DNA of 64,000 nucleotides from Symsagittifera roscoffensis (lineage: Eukaryota > Xenacoelomorpha > Acoela > Convolutidae). Positions 11,830 through 21,907 of the stretch are shown in pieces. Below the pieces are notes generated by a model. It did not search any database and was not told the origin of the DNA. It saw only the letters and a program-made list of their open reading frames with translations. The position numbers were made by a program, and so were the translations under genes. The DNA is taken from contig NC_087068.1 in assembly GCF_963678635.1 (NCBI RefSeq), positions 27,096,318-27,160,317 on the forward strand, given 5' to 3'. Each line of letters starts with the position of its first letter. The first letter of the stretch is position 1.

Positions 11830-13850
11830 TATGAAAGGCTATAATTTGCTTTTTTTGGATGTTACAACTTAGCTTACAGCGATTTTTTTTTGCAGTTTTG
11901 ATTCTAATTTTTCAAGAATGATTCGATTCTTTTCCAGTTTTCCACCCCTTGTAAAATTTCAATATAAAGCTATTTGGAAATTGTTCTCAAAACAATTGGC
12001 TCGTGAAATGGGCTTAATTCCCCCTTTCCTGCCTGCATTTCAAATTGTCAATTTTTTTATGTTCTTATTATGGCTGAATTTGTGATACTAAGAATTAAGG
12101 TATGACTAATAAAGATGTTTACAATAGTAAACTTGTTATCCATGCAAGCTCTTTTCCAGTTTCCACCCCTTCTTAAAATTACAAAAAAAAATGTTCAAAG
12201 AAATTTCACACGAAATTTTCTTTTTGCATGAAAGAAATGCTGTAAAAATTTGTTCACCAGTTCACGTTGACAAGTTTTAATGCAGTTTACAAGATGAAAA
12301 GTCAACTTAAATAGACTTTTATATGTTGAATTTCAGAAAAAATCAGGGGGAGACTGGAAAAGAGCCCCCTCGCAAACCTTCATTATGATATTACAAAAAG
12401 TTAGCACGCTTTTGAACTCCCCACTATCTTTTAAAATTTTCATTCTGGTGTTTGTTATACATTTAATTATACCTAAATGCGTGATACTACGACGTAACCG
12501 ATGAAGAATTAATGTATTTACAATAGTCAAGGGCTCTTTTTCCTCCCCCCCCCCCCAATTCACACGAGCGTCAATTTTATGGTCTAACGAGTGGTTCTAC
12601 ATGGTTGATTATGAAGACAAAATATGTTTGTCATGGCCTAATTAGTCTGAATGTCAATTTTAATGACAAACAGACAATGTGAACAATGGTTTTAATTATA
12701 GAAATTGACAGGTGGGCGGGAAAAGAAAAAGAGCCTAGAGTTAAGTTATTACCATGCAGGATCTTTTCCAGTTCTTTACGCCCTCGTTAAATTACAAAAC
12801 AAAATTGTTTAGAAAAAAGTTTACAAGCAATGTTTATTTTGCATGCGAGAAATATTGGCTCTTTGCCACTTTCCCCCCTACCTTTCAAAATATCGATTTT
12901 TATGTTTGTTTTACGTGTTATTACGGCTAAATGCGTGACGTTACGCTGTAAAGTATGAAGAACAAATCTGTTCATAATTGTCAATTTGTTCACCATGCCA
13001 ATTTTCATTGCATTATGATAACGTTAAAAAAGGTTTTCAAAAATGAATTTGAAGGGGGGGGGGAACTGGAAAAGAGCCGAAATATTGTAGAACTTTGATC
13101 ACCTATTCACGCTGACACGTTTTAATGCAGAGTTTCAATTAACATGAAAAAAATTTGGCTCTTTTCCAGTTCCTTCCTTGATTTTTTCTGAATTTCAAAA
13201 TATGGAAATCAATTTAAAATGACTTTTCTCATTATAAACTGCATTAAAGCGTGAACAAGTGAACAAATTTTTACAACCTTTCTTACATGCTAAATGCCGT
13301 GTGAACAATTTTTAAACAGCTTAATTTTGTAACTTTCCAATGGGGTGGTAAACTGGAAAAGAGCCGCCAATTTAAGGAAACTTTCATCTATTGAATTTCA
13401 GAAAAAATCAAAGTGGAGACTGGAAAAGAACCCGATGCAAAGTTTCCCTTTCACTTTTCAACTTTTTGTTTTTTTAAGTTGTATTACGCGTAATTATAGC
13501 TGAATGCGTGATGCTACGAGGAGAAATATGAAGTACAAATTTATTCAAAATAGTTAATTGGTTCAATGTGGCATTGATTTATTGGATCTTGACAATGTTA
13601 AAATAATTTTCAAAATTGAAATTGAAAATTGGAAGAGTAAAAACCAACATTTTTTTTTCAAAATTAAAACTCAGATAAAAGAGAGTGGGGAAGAGCCAAA
13701 AAATATTTAAGAAGTTTGTTAATTTTATTCATTTAAGTTTTGATATTTAAAAATCATTTTAAATAAGGTTACATGTTTTGAATTTTAGGAAAAAAAGTGA
13801 ATTTTAGGGTGGACTTGAAAAGAGCCGATGCGACGGTTCACAACATATTC
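11830..13850. repeat. Compound repeat zone built on GGCTCTTTTCCAGTT motifs
   Basis: The motif ggctcttttccagtt or its complement aactggaaaagagcc occurs about a dozen times (for example 12,152, 12,352, 13,066, 13,158, 13,351, 13,413 and 13,810). Between occurrences lie recurring longer blocks. One reads about 'tttatgtttgttttacgtgttattacggctaaatgcgtga', with copies at 12,055, 12,440, 12,885 and 13,455. Another reads about 'ttcacgttgacaagttttaatgcag', with copies at 12,250 and 13,100 and an inverted copy near 13,235. The same families continue at 31.37-31.9 and 40.6-43.1 kb. No ORF here looks genuine. Confidence 0.75.
12570..12740 (+). mobile_element. Dispersed long-TIR MITE, left arm
   Basis: Plus-orientation arm: tttatggtctaacgagtgg, then 'tatgaagac.aaatatgtttgtcatggcctaattagtctg', ending in 'aggtgggcgggaaaagaaaaagagcc'. 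It matches the left arm of the more complete foldback at 42,135-42,525. Confidence 0.65.
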
Positions 13851-13858
13851 TTCACTTC

Positions 13859-14268
13859 TGAGTTAGGACCGATGTGGTTAACTCATAGAGTAATTTCGGA
13901 TAGGGTGCACCGTCTGCTCGTCGCGCTATTTTAATTTCGGCCGGATAGATTCGCGCAACTTCTTAGTCTAATACCGATCCTAATCTTACTCTTATACTTA
14001 CTAGTCTCAGAGTGTTTAACTAGTCTCTGCTAGGCTCAATAGATCTAGGGTATACTGGTTTATTGCGGCTGCTGAAGTTCTCTTGGAGAGGCAACTAATT
14101 TCTAAGTTAAATTCAAATCTCTCTGGTGCTGAAATTACAAGTAATTTCAGCACTTACAAATAAGTGGGTTGTTAGTTAGATGAATTATGATTGGTTAATA
14201 TTAAATTTTTTACAGTGGTATAATATCCATTTTATCCAATTTTAAAATGTAGTTTAGATCAGGTTCCA
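13859..14268 (-). repeat. 3' LTR of the gypsy element
   Basis: 410 bp, differing from the 5' LTR at 9 sites with no indels. AATAAA on the minus strand (14,064-14,059) is a reasonable polyadenylation signal. The same 28-bp palindrome is at 14,126-14,153. Confidence 0.92.
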
Positions 14269-14482
14269 CCCATCCGGGTTTTACAGAGTTTTTTAGAATT
14301 ATTTTTCTGCAATTCGAAGGATGGATGATGAACGTTGGTATTTGGCGAACATCATATTCTTGTCCGGTTCCTCTTGTCAAAGAAGTTCCAGGACGCTGGA
14401 GTTAGGGACATACAATCGTTGCGTCGTCTTGTGACAACGACTGTGATCCCCAATGAAATCAATCTGATTTCAAAATGATTTG
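14269..14482. other. Gypsy 3' untranslated stretch
   Basis: Short 3' region upstream (in element orientation) of the 3' LTR. The bases next to the LTR (AACCCGGATGGG on the minus strand) are a weak candidate polypurine tract. An overlapping frame ending at about 14,352 probably represents the broken tail of the downstream exon. Confidence 0.4.
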
Positions 14483-14788
14483 CTATGACGGGTTTTTCTG
14501 TATTATGTAGAGAACTTGTTTTGTGTTCAACCTCGTCTGGGAATGGCGTGGAGATCGTGTGTGGAGGGGATGCCTCGTAACTCGGATCTGTACGTATACT
14601 TGAACATCGAGGTGGTCATTTGTTAGTTCAATGAAGTCCTTTTCTGCGAAGTCAAGTCGTACTCTAAATCCTTTGAGTTGTGAATGTGGACGGCATATCG
14701 GTTGTGCTTAGCCATTCTTTTGTTCGAGTGTGATGGGATCATCTAGTCTTTGGATAATCGTCTTTTTTGTTGTGTATTGATCTATATG
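14483..14788 (-). CDS. Possible downstream exon of the 602-codon transcript
   Basis: A strong acceptor (TTATATTTTGCAG on the minus strand) ends at 14,789. The exon after it is open in the phase set by the donor at 15,869/15,866 for about 100 codons, except for one TAA (near 14,711), and ends at a TAG at 14,483. The translation looks protein-like (GFRVRLDFAEKDFIELTND...). Joining would create an intron of 1,078 bp. The frame that continues from the 602-codon ORF passes through its own TAA, so this is either 3' UTR or a C-terminal extension lost by mutation. Confidence 0.35.
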
Positions 14789-15860
14789 CTGCAAAATATA
14801 ATTTACATTTTATAAAATTATGTTAGTCCAATTTTTTAATCATGATTTTAGTTAATCGTTTTCACAAAAGCGTTTTGTTTTTGTTTGGTTATTTTGAAGA
14901 GTTACTCACCCTTGAGTACCTCTTATTAAAAATAGAAGTGTGGTCACAAAGCGTGGATGTAGCGCGGTGGCTTGGGCCGGCTATAGAACATGCTCAGGAC
15001 GTCCTCTCTGGTGGGTTAGGCCAGTAGTGGGAGTATGATTTCGTGCTGTTTCTTTGAGAGGTCCTGTTATGTGATAACTTTTCATGCTGGGTTTATGTTG
15101 GTCTTTCTTATGTTACTTTGGTCGTGTCCTTTTTTCAAAAATCAATTTGTTTTTGGTATGGGCTTGTCCTGCGACTTTTTTGTGTTTTATTATTTCTTTC
15201 TTAGACTTTATAATAGTCTTCAAAAGAATAAATTATCCAGTTTTGAACTGGGTTAATCCGGTTTGGGTACCGTTGGTTTTCTTTTCTTAGTCATGCTGTT
15301 ATTTTATGATTTGTGGTGTTATGTAAGCTGCGTTGGTTAGTTTGGTTTAGTATATAATTCCTTTCCAACCGGGTTAAAGGAAAGTTTGAAACTTGTTATC
15401 GTGTGTTAGAGTTGTTGAGTGTGAAAACTTGAAACTCAAAATCATTATTTAAAAAATTCTTCGTGGGCGAGCTGTGCGAGTTTAGATAGAATTCTTGTGC
15501 GAGTGAATGAAAATATCAAAAGGTTAGTACTGCATTTTCATTTTATCAATTTATTACATAGAATTTGAATTTTACTGCGTTTGGGGGAAATTTTAAATTA
15601 CAAATTTTCATCGTATTTTATTTTACTGCTTCATGGAGAAATAAATTATAGATGAAATTACTACATTTGGTATGAATTTTATTACATTATTTAGTGCAAG
15701 AAATTAACGAATTTTAAGAGAATTTAACAAGTTTGTATTTTTATTTTTATTTTCTGTTTTCTAGATGATCGTGGTGTGAAGACTAGAAAAATAAATCAAA
15801 CATTGGTAGAAAATGGTTAGTACTAAATTAAAATTATTAATGAAGAGTATTTTGAATTAT
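14789..15860. other. Putative intron or non-coding stretch inside the gypsy element
   Basis: AT-rich. Plus-strand frames here (14,842-15,027 and 15,035-15,290) are Phe/Leu-rich and look like chance. A plus-strand polypyrimidine-AG (ttttctgttttctag at about 15,749-15,763) is present but has no partner I can identify. Confidence 0.4.
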
Positions 15861-15869
15861 ACTTACCTG
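15861..15869 (-). promoter_or_regulatory. Consensus splice donor beside the stop of the 602-codon ORF
   Basis: The minus strand reads CAG|GTAAGT directly after GAT TAA. The match to the metazoan donor consensus is perfect, and a good acceptor lies 1,078 bp downstream at 14,789. Confidence 0.55.
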
Positions 15870-17678
15870 TTAATCTTCTGGGAAAAAGCCGTGGGGGAAG
15901 ATGTCGGGTATCATATCTGATGTTGTTAGTAATTTGGCTAGTATGCGTATGATGTTTTTAGTTTGGAGCAGTGGCCAAAGCAATTGAAGTGCTTTAATGG
16001 TTTTTAGTTCTTCGGTGCCTACTGCAAACTCGTAAGGTGTGTTTTGAATGAGGTTATATATTTTGTGATTATATTTAGTATTGTGAATGAATTCTAATAT
16101 TGGTTTTTCTATAGGCTGGATAAATTCATGCGGAATAAGGAAGGGTCTGGATTCTTCGGCGTTAAAGGTCTTCGTGATGGGACAAAAAATGTAGATTTGT
16201 GTTACTGGGTCATAATTGCGGAGGATGCCGTGGAGGTTAGTATCTTTGATGCAAGTGAAATTAAGGAAAAATGGTGATGTGTATTTTGAGTTAAGAAACT
16301 GAAAACGATGGTGTGGTTGTCTTGATGGGGTATGCAAATCAAAATGATTTTGCATGAAACGATAGTATGTATATGTGTGAGTCTGTTTAGTGCGTAACAT
16401 AATATCGTGGGAACAGTGCAAATTGCGTTCATGTGGTGCAAGAAAGTGAAATGTTAGTGAAAATAACTGAAATTTGTCTTGGAAACTTTCGTAAGCTTGA
16501 ATATCATTTAGTGCTTCAGAAATGATGTAATCATATTTTCTATCAAAAATATAAAGTGTGAATACGTATGACGTTTTAATGAAAAAATTTTCTGTTAGTT
16601 GTGGTTTAGCGAAGCGATTTTCATCTAAAAATTGGTCTTGATTAGTTCGGATGATATTGTGGTCGTAATATTCTATTGTAAATTCGTTAGCTCGGGGTGC
16701 AGTGAATGTTTTTAGTAATTTTTTATATCCTACGTAAGTAAATTGTCTAGGTGTTAGTGTTGCAGTGAGTCTATATAACATGTTTTTGTTCTTTTCTATG
16801 TCGTCATGAGTATTAGTTAGTGGCAGGCAAAGGGGATTTGTAAAATGATAATAAGTAGTCCAATGCAGTGTAGGCATCAAAACATGTTCATCTACGAAAC
16901 TACGTGTGTCATTAGTGTCGTTAGGTGTATTTAATGTATATTGTGGAAATGAGAGTAAGATGATTTCTAGAAAATCTTTCGTGTTGGTGTGTTGTGGGTG
17001 ATTGATATATTCGCAGGCTGTTCCTGGTTTGGTCGGGAATGGGTGATTCGGGAATTTTCTTTTAAAAGTGCGATAAGCTCGGTTAGTGCTACTAGGTGTT
17101 TCGGTGGATGTGAATGACTGTGCTGATGATGCAGTGTAAGCTGAGGAGGGTGTAGGAGTAGGTGGGTTTGAAGATTCTATTGTGGATGAGAGTTGATGTA
17201 TTGTGAGGGTGTTAGGGTGTATTAATTGTTGCTGTAGGGTAATAAAAATATCGAGTTCCTGGGAAATTTGGGGGGTATCTGGAGAATTATTATATGATCG
17301 GTCGGAATGAAGTGGAGAGTAGGTTGGGGTTACTTGCGAAGCATAAGAAGGAGTGGAAATGGATGGGAGTGAATTTTTTGTTGGGATTGGTTGAAAAGGA
17401 GGTTTTGAAAAAACTGAGGAGTTGGTCTGAAAATTATTGGATGGAGATGGTTCGGAGTCTGCAAATTCGTCAGTGGTTTCTACATTAGGGTTATTAAGTT
17501 GTGAGGTAGAGTATAAAACTGAAATATCTGAGTTAGTATCCGAATTCGTGCTTGATGATATATTAATAATCGGAAAATCGGGTGGTGGGAAAGCAAAAAG
17601 TGGGATTATTGGGATTGGAGTTAGGAGGTTGGCTGGGTGGGAATTTGAGCGGTGTAGGGATCCAAGTTGTCGGCTCAT
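15870..17678 (-). CDS. 602-residue accessory ORF of unknown function
   Basis: The longest uninterrupted frame in the window, running to a stop at 15,870. Residues 1 to about 205 are low-complexity, rich in Ser, Pro, Thr and Asn (disordered). From about 205 on the composition becomes that of a folded protein with aromatic- and His-rich segments (for example TYVGYKKLLKTFTAP, FVLYIFDRKYDYI-like, HERNLHCSHDIMLR). There are no membrane segments, zinc clusters or nucleotide-binding loops. Six bases after the last sense codon (TAA, then CAG) is a consensus splice donor, CAG|GTAAGT. Its persistence as one open frame, while gag, pol and the envelope-like region are broken, suggests recent function. 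I do not recognise it. Confidence 0.7.
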   Translation of the reverse strand: MSRQLGSLHRSNSHPANLLTPIPIIPLFAFPPPDFPIINISSSTNSDTNSDISVLYSTSQLNNPNVETTDEFADSEPSPSNNFQTNSSVFSKPPFQPIPTKNSLPSISTPSYASQVTPTYSPLHSDRSYNNSPDTPQISQELDIFITLQQQLIHPNTLTIHQLSSTIESSNPPTPTPSSAYTASSAQSFTSTETPSSTNRAYRTFKRKFPNHPFPTKPGTACEYINHPQHTNTKDFLEIILLSFPQYTLNTPNDTNDTRSFVDEHVLMPTLHWTTYYHFTNPLCLPLTNTHDDIEKNKNMLYRLTATLTPRQFTYVGYKKLLKTFTAPRANEFTIEYYDHNIIRTNQDQFLDENRFAKPQLTENFFIKTSYVFTLYIFDRKYDYIISEALNDIQAYESFQDKFQLFSLTFHFLAPHERNLHCSHDIMLRTKQTHTYTYYRFMQNHFDLHTPSRQPHHRFQFLNSKYTSPFFLNFTCIKDTNLHGILRNYDPVTQIYIFCPITKTFNAEESRPFLIPHEFIQPIEKPILEFIHNTKYNHKIYNLIQNTPYEFAVGTEELKTIKALQLLWPLLQTKNIIRILAKLLTTSDMIPDIFPHGFFPED

Positions 17679-18066
17679 CGTGGGCTAAAAAAATGATTAT
17701 TTTGAGACTGAAAAGTGGTGGTGTGGGGTTGTTCTATAATTTGTTCGTATGTATTATCATTTTGTGAATGATGTGTCATTATATGTTGGATGGGACTTTG
17801 TGGTATATTTGGTCTAGAATTTGGGTTATTTGTGATTGCTAGGTTTCGGAAATTACGTGGGACTAATGATAATGGATGGTTTTGTGGTAGGGGTGGCAAC
17901 TGTGGTGCGGTAGGTGTTACTTCTATATTATTATGTTCTTCGTCGTAAGTGTTCTGTCTTGTGGCTATTTTCGTGTTATATTCTTTGATTTGTGCGTCTA
18001 AAAGTATTTTGTTTATTGATGATGAAAAAATTCCAAAAATCCTGCAAACAGTATGCGTGCTACACT
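17675..18066 (-). other. Short Pro/Asn/Gln-rich frame before the 602-codon ORF
   Basis: A frame at 17,899-17,675 (74 codons) continues the composition seen in the start of the 602-codon ORF and ends four bases after that ORF's ATG. It may be an upstream part of that protein in another frame, or a leader ORF. A weakly hydrophobic stretch lies at about 18,050-18,010 (CRIFGIFSSSINKILLDA) just after the envelope-like frame. Confidence 0.35.
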
Positions 18067-20250
18067 TTATATAGTCTTTAAATGTATATAGTCTTTAATG
18101 TCTTTAAAATATCCGCTATAATCTTGTGTATAAATATCAGCAAATCCTGCTGTTTCAGCAAGTTTTCTTAAATTTTGATCAACTGATTGTCTTTGTATAG
18201 TGTCCAATTGTGTTAATAATTCTTGGAATTGTTGTGTTCTAATGTGATGTTGGATATCTGATTTAGAATATATTCCAATTGATTGTAAATCAATATTTGG
18301 ATTACGAGCAATAGCTCTGATGCTTTCGGGTAAAAATTTTCTGAGTGGTTGCATTAACGTAGGGTATGGAGTAAGGAGATAATATTTATCTTCATCAGGA
18401 TTCAATTGTACTACATTGTGGCTATTTTCTGATCCACATGGGACTGCGGTATCCCAAAAATATGTTTGTCTTGAGAGTGTGTCAACAAAATGTACTTAAT
18501 TTTTATAGAAAATAGGGATTCTTTTATAACAACGTTTATCTTCAAATACAAATAGTGGTGATACTTTTTTGGTACAAGTATAAAACCATAAAACATTTCC
18601 TTCGTAGCCTAGAAAATTTGATCTATTTCCTGACAATAAGTATCCTGCGTAGGGTATTTTTAATACTGCTAGTGCGAGTGATTGTAGGACTTGTGTCCTT
18701 TCCAATTCGCATAATTGGTGAAGTGTTTCTAATTCGGAGAGTGACATTTCTTGAAAAATTCGACTAATTGTGTAGTCTAACTTCATATCTAAGTGAATAT
18801 TATAATGGATATTACCAAAGTAGGTGTTATTCATTAGTGATAGTTCTTGTAAACGTGTACTTCTACTGTAATGTGGCTTTAGTTTTCCACCAGGTTGACC
18901 TGTGCTTTTTTGAAAGTTAACTGGTATGTATGATGTTATTTTATTTTCTATATTTTGAATATTTCTAAAATCAGTACTTTGTTTTCGGGATGGATTTACT
19001 TGTATGTATGGAATTGATTCTATAAAATATTTTTCATGAAAATTTATCATTCGAGCGTGTATTTTTGCTATTTGAATTGTTGTGCATGTATCTTCGAGAA
19101 ACCAAACAATTGTTGCTTGTATCCGTGTTGTAGGATCACAATAACCTTGATCGTTTTTGCAAGGTAATCTAATTCCTTGATAGATCATTGTGTTATCTGT
19201 ACTTTTTCGAGTTGTATTTTCCAATCGAAAAACATTATTTCCTGATATCCTTTATTTTTTGTGTCTGCTTTGCAGTTTGAGGGGTTATTTATTCCAATGT
19301 GTGGTATCCAGTGTTTATCGTGTATGTCATAAGTTAATTTTCCGTGTGCTCCGCTGTATGGGTATTTTTCGTCTAGTTTTATATGTGCTTGGTATCTTTC
19401 AAGCTGTGCTTGGTGTACAGAATCGGCAAAGACTTAGAAATTTACTGTTTTCCTGTCTGTGTTTCTATTTCTTGTGATGTTTAGTCTGAGTAGTTCGTTT
19501 GTACAATCATCGGGGTTTAGATGTAGAAGTCGTTCTATATTACTTTGATAGAATGATTCGTGATCAAGTCGGCTTTTATTTCCGTTTGAAACTTGTGAAC
19601 AATGTACTTTCTTTTCGGAAAATGTTGTGTGAAATTGTATCCTGTGACTGTTGTTGCTCGGGCTTTTGAATACAGTGTCGCTATTACATTTGTAGTTTCT
19701 ATAGCTTGTGGTTCTGTTTCGCATTGTGATACTTGATTTATTGCATGTTTGTGTAGTGTTTTTTGTTCGTTTTCTTCACAATCGTAGTGTGTTACTAATA
19801 AATCCTGGGGTCCTGTGCGAGGAGAAGGATTTGTGTTCTGGTGGGAAAATATTAAAAAAACGATGTGTTGAAATGTTAATATTTTTAGGATATACGTGTG
19901 TATGATAATCCTGAGTATGGGTTATAAAATGTAATGTAACCAATTGTGTTTTTGGTATATCTATCGTATTTATATATTACTTCAGTTGTTATAAATAGTG
20001 GTGGTAGCGATTGAGCTGTTATATTTGGTGGATTTAATGCGTAGGGATGTCGAACAATATTATTAAGTTTGATCGTGATTTCGAATTTCATTTGGAGACT
20101 ATTTTGTTGAAGTATTTGAATATTGTGTTCACGAATATCTTCGTGGATATTTTGTCTATATTGGAGTCTGTTGAGTGCCCAACTGTGGAGTCGGTTACTA
20201 TCCTGATGTTGTCCAAATAATGGTGGGGGTGCTACGAATGTATTCCAGTC
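18067..20250 (-). pseudogene. Envelope-like glycoprotein region, broken into several frames
   Basis: Successive minus-strand frames (about 20,250-19,885; 19,724-19,434; 19,224-18,496; 18,405-18,067) give a Cys-containing ectodomain-like protein, possible N-glycosylation sites (NIT, NRS, NNT) and a C-terminal helical heptad region (18,230-18,090). One Cys-rich block runs IRLPCKNDQGYCDP, and another is FYTCTKKVS...CYKR. The position between integrase and the 3' LTR is where gypsy-class errantiviruses carry env. I do not recognise the family, and no signal peptide is clear. The anchor may be the membrane ORF at 20,820-21,206. At least three frame breaks make this copy non-functional as written. 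The call rests on position and general features, not on a matched domain. Confidence 0.5.
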
Positions 20251-20529
20251 TTGTCGTAAAGGGATATTTGTTGATGATTGTTCTCGATATCTAGCGTCGA
20301 GGTTATTTGGGAAATTTAAAGGGAAAAGCGTTGGTGAAATGACCTAATGATGGTGTTGATGGTAGTGATAATGTTTCTGGTAGTGATGATAGTGTTGTAT
20401 CCGTAGAAATATCTATTTGGTCGTTTACTAAGTTTGGTTCACCTTGTGTATATGAGTGTGTTCTCCAATATGATAGTCGTGCTGTGGGATTGGGGGGGTT
20501 AAAGGGATTTTCACGTATTTGTTCAGACC

Positions 20530-20775
20530 TTAGTAATCTGAGGGTATATTTGAGGTGCTCTGTTGTGAAAGTAGTGTGGGAGTTTCTGGCAATGTACTAC
20601 TTGAAATTTCTAGGGTAGTTGGTGTTGGTGATTGGGGTATATCAAAATGAACTCTAGGGGTTTGAAAACTTATGTTTCGTCGTCGATGTATAATTTGTCT
20701 GTTTATTTCAACTATATTTTGGTTTTGACTAATGTTTCTTATTCTACTTAATTCTTGTGGTAATGTGGGGTACAA
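20530..20775 (-). CDS. Pro/Ser/Thr-rich tail frame
   Basis: 81 codons, disordered in composition (RRRNISFQTPRVHFDIPQSP, then a Thr/Ser/Pro/Leu run). It follows the membrane ORF after a frame change and probably belongs to the same protein. No motif is recognised. Confidence 0.35.
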   Translation of the reverse strand: MYPTLPQELSRIRNISQNQNIVEINRQIIHRRRNISFQTPRVHFDIPQSPTPTTLEISSSTLPETPTLLSQQSTSNIPSDY

Positions 20776-20819
20776 GTTATATGTTGGTTCACTTAGAGGT
20801 GCCTGTCGCTGAACTGGTT

Positions 20820-21206
20820 CTAATGGTTCGGATAAGCGAGCGTGTCGTTCTTCAAAAGTGTATGGGTTATCTTGGAAAGAAATTCGTGTGGATGTTTGGG
20901 GGTTTTGGGTAGTTGTAGGTATTGTAGGTATTGTTGGGTTTTCTTGGGATGATGTCGGTGAAGACTGATTTTGTGATTGTTGGTTAGCAATTTTTGAAAG
21001 TGTTCTGATTGATTTTTTCTAGTGGGAGATTTATGTTTATTGTAGTATTCTTCAATGAAAAGAAATAAACGGATTGTTGCTAAGGCGAATGTGACTATTG
21101 CCTTTTTTACACATTTGCACATTGTCAATATTAAGGATGATAAAAATATGATAAAAATTACAAATAGTAAAAAAATATTTGTTCTACTAAAAATTGTTCG
21201 TATCAT
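20820..21206 (-). CDS. Small membrane protein ORF of the gypsy element
   Basis: 128-codon frame. Residues about 10-30 form one strongly hydrophobic segment (FLLFVIFIIFLSSLILTM), followed by Cys-Lys-Cys-Val-Lys-Lys and a second, weaker hydrophobic stretch (about 36-52). The remainder is basic and His/Pro/Gln-rich. It could be a separate small membrane protein, or the anchor and tail of an envelope protein whose exons lie out of order. The Pro/Thr-rich frame at 20,775-20,530 probably continues the same tail in another frame. Confidence 0.45.
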   Translation of the reverse strand: MIRTIFSRTNIFLLFVIFIIFLSSLILTMCKCVKKAIVTFALATIRLFLFIEEYYNKHKSPTRKNQSEHFQKLLTNNHKISLHRHHPKKTQQYLQYLQLPKTPKHPHEFLSKITHTLLKNDTLAYPNH

Positions 21207-21907
21207 TTAAATAGACTTTGGATTATCGTACCTGTGAATATGATCAATGATTTGGGAAAGATTGAGATATATTTCAAATAGGGAGTAGAATATTTAAAAA
21301 ATGTTGCAAAAAATTATTAAAATTTTTATAAAAGCTTCAAAAGTATCAAATAGAAATATGAATAAAAGTTTAAGTCGTATGAAAAAGTTTATGAAAATGT
21401 TGAAAATTGTATTTTTAAAGATATTGACTGATCGAGAGAAGAGCATTTAAAAAATGATTTCTTTGTCAAATATTTTTTGTTGTTTGAGGCGAGACTCAAG
21501 TATGGTCGAGTTCTTTATTAGTTTTTTGACAAGTGGGTTGAGTTTTGTGAAAAGTTGTTGGGGGCTAATTTTATAGTGTTCGGGAGGTCTTCTTTGTTTT
21601 ATTTTTATTTGTCGGGTGATCTGGGGTATTTTTGAGATATTTGTACTTTAGGCCAAATGAATATGGTCGTTTTGTACTTTAGGCTAATTAATCATTTGTG
21701 TTGAACCTAAGTAATCTGGGTGTTGAACCTAAGTAATCTGGTGTAAAGCGTGAAATAATTTGTTCGTTAATGTTTTGCCTGGTGTAAAGCGTGAATTAAT
21801 TTGTTCGTTAATGTTTTGCCTTTGTAACAATTTCTTTGTTACTTTTTGGTAAATTTCATTGTGTTTTTTATCTCTATTTAAAATCCATTCGGTCTGTGTG
21901 CCGGAGG
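21207..21907 (-). repeat. Rearranged post-integrase segment with short tandem duplications
   Basis: Contains two head-to-tail copies each of 'gttgaacctaagtaatctgg' (about 21,700-21,740), 'ggtgtaaagcgtgaa.taatttgttcgttaatgttttgcct' (about 21,740-21,822) and 'gtactttaggc' (about 21,645 and 21,674). These interrupt what should be the integrase C-terminus. A minus-strand donor-like CACAG|GTACG occurs at about 21,231. Confidence 0.6.
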
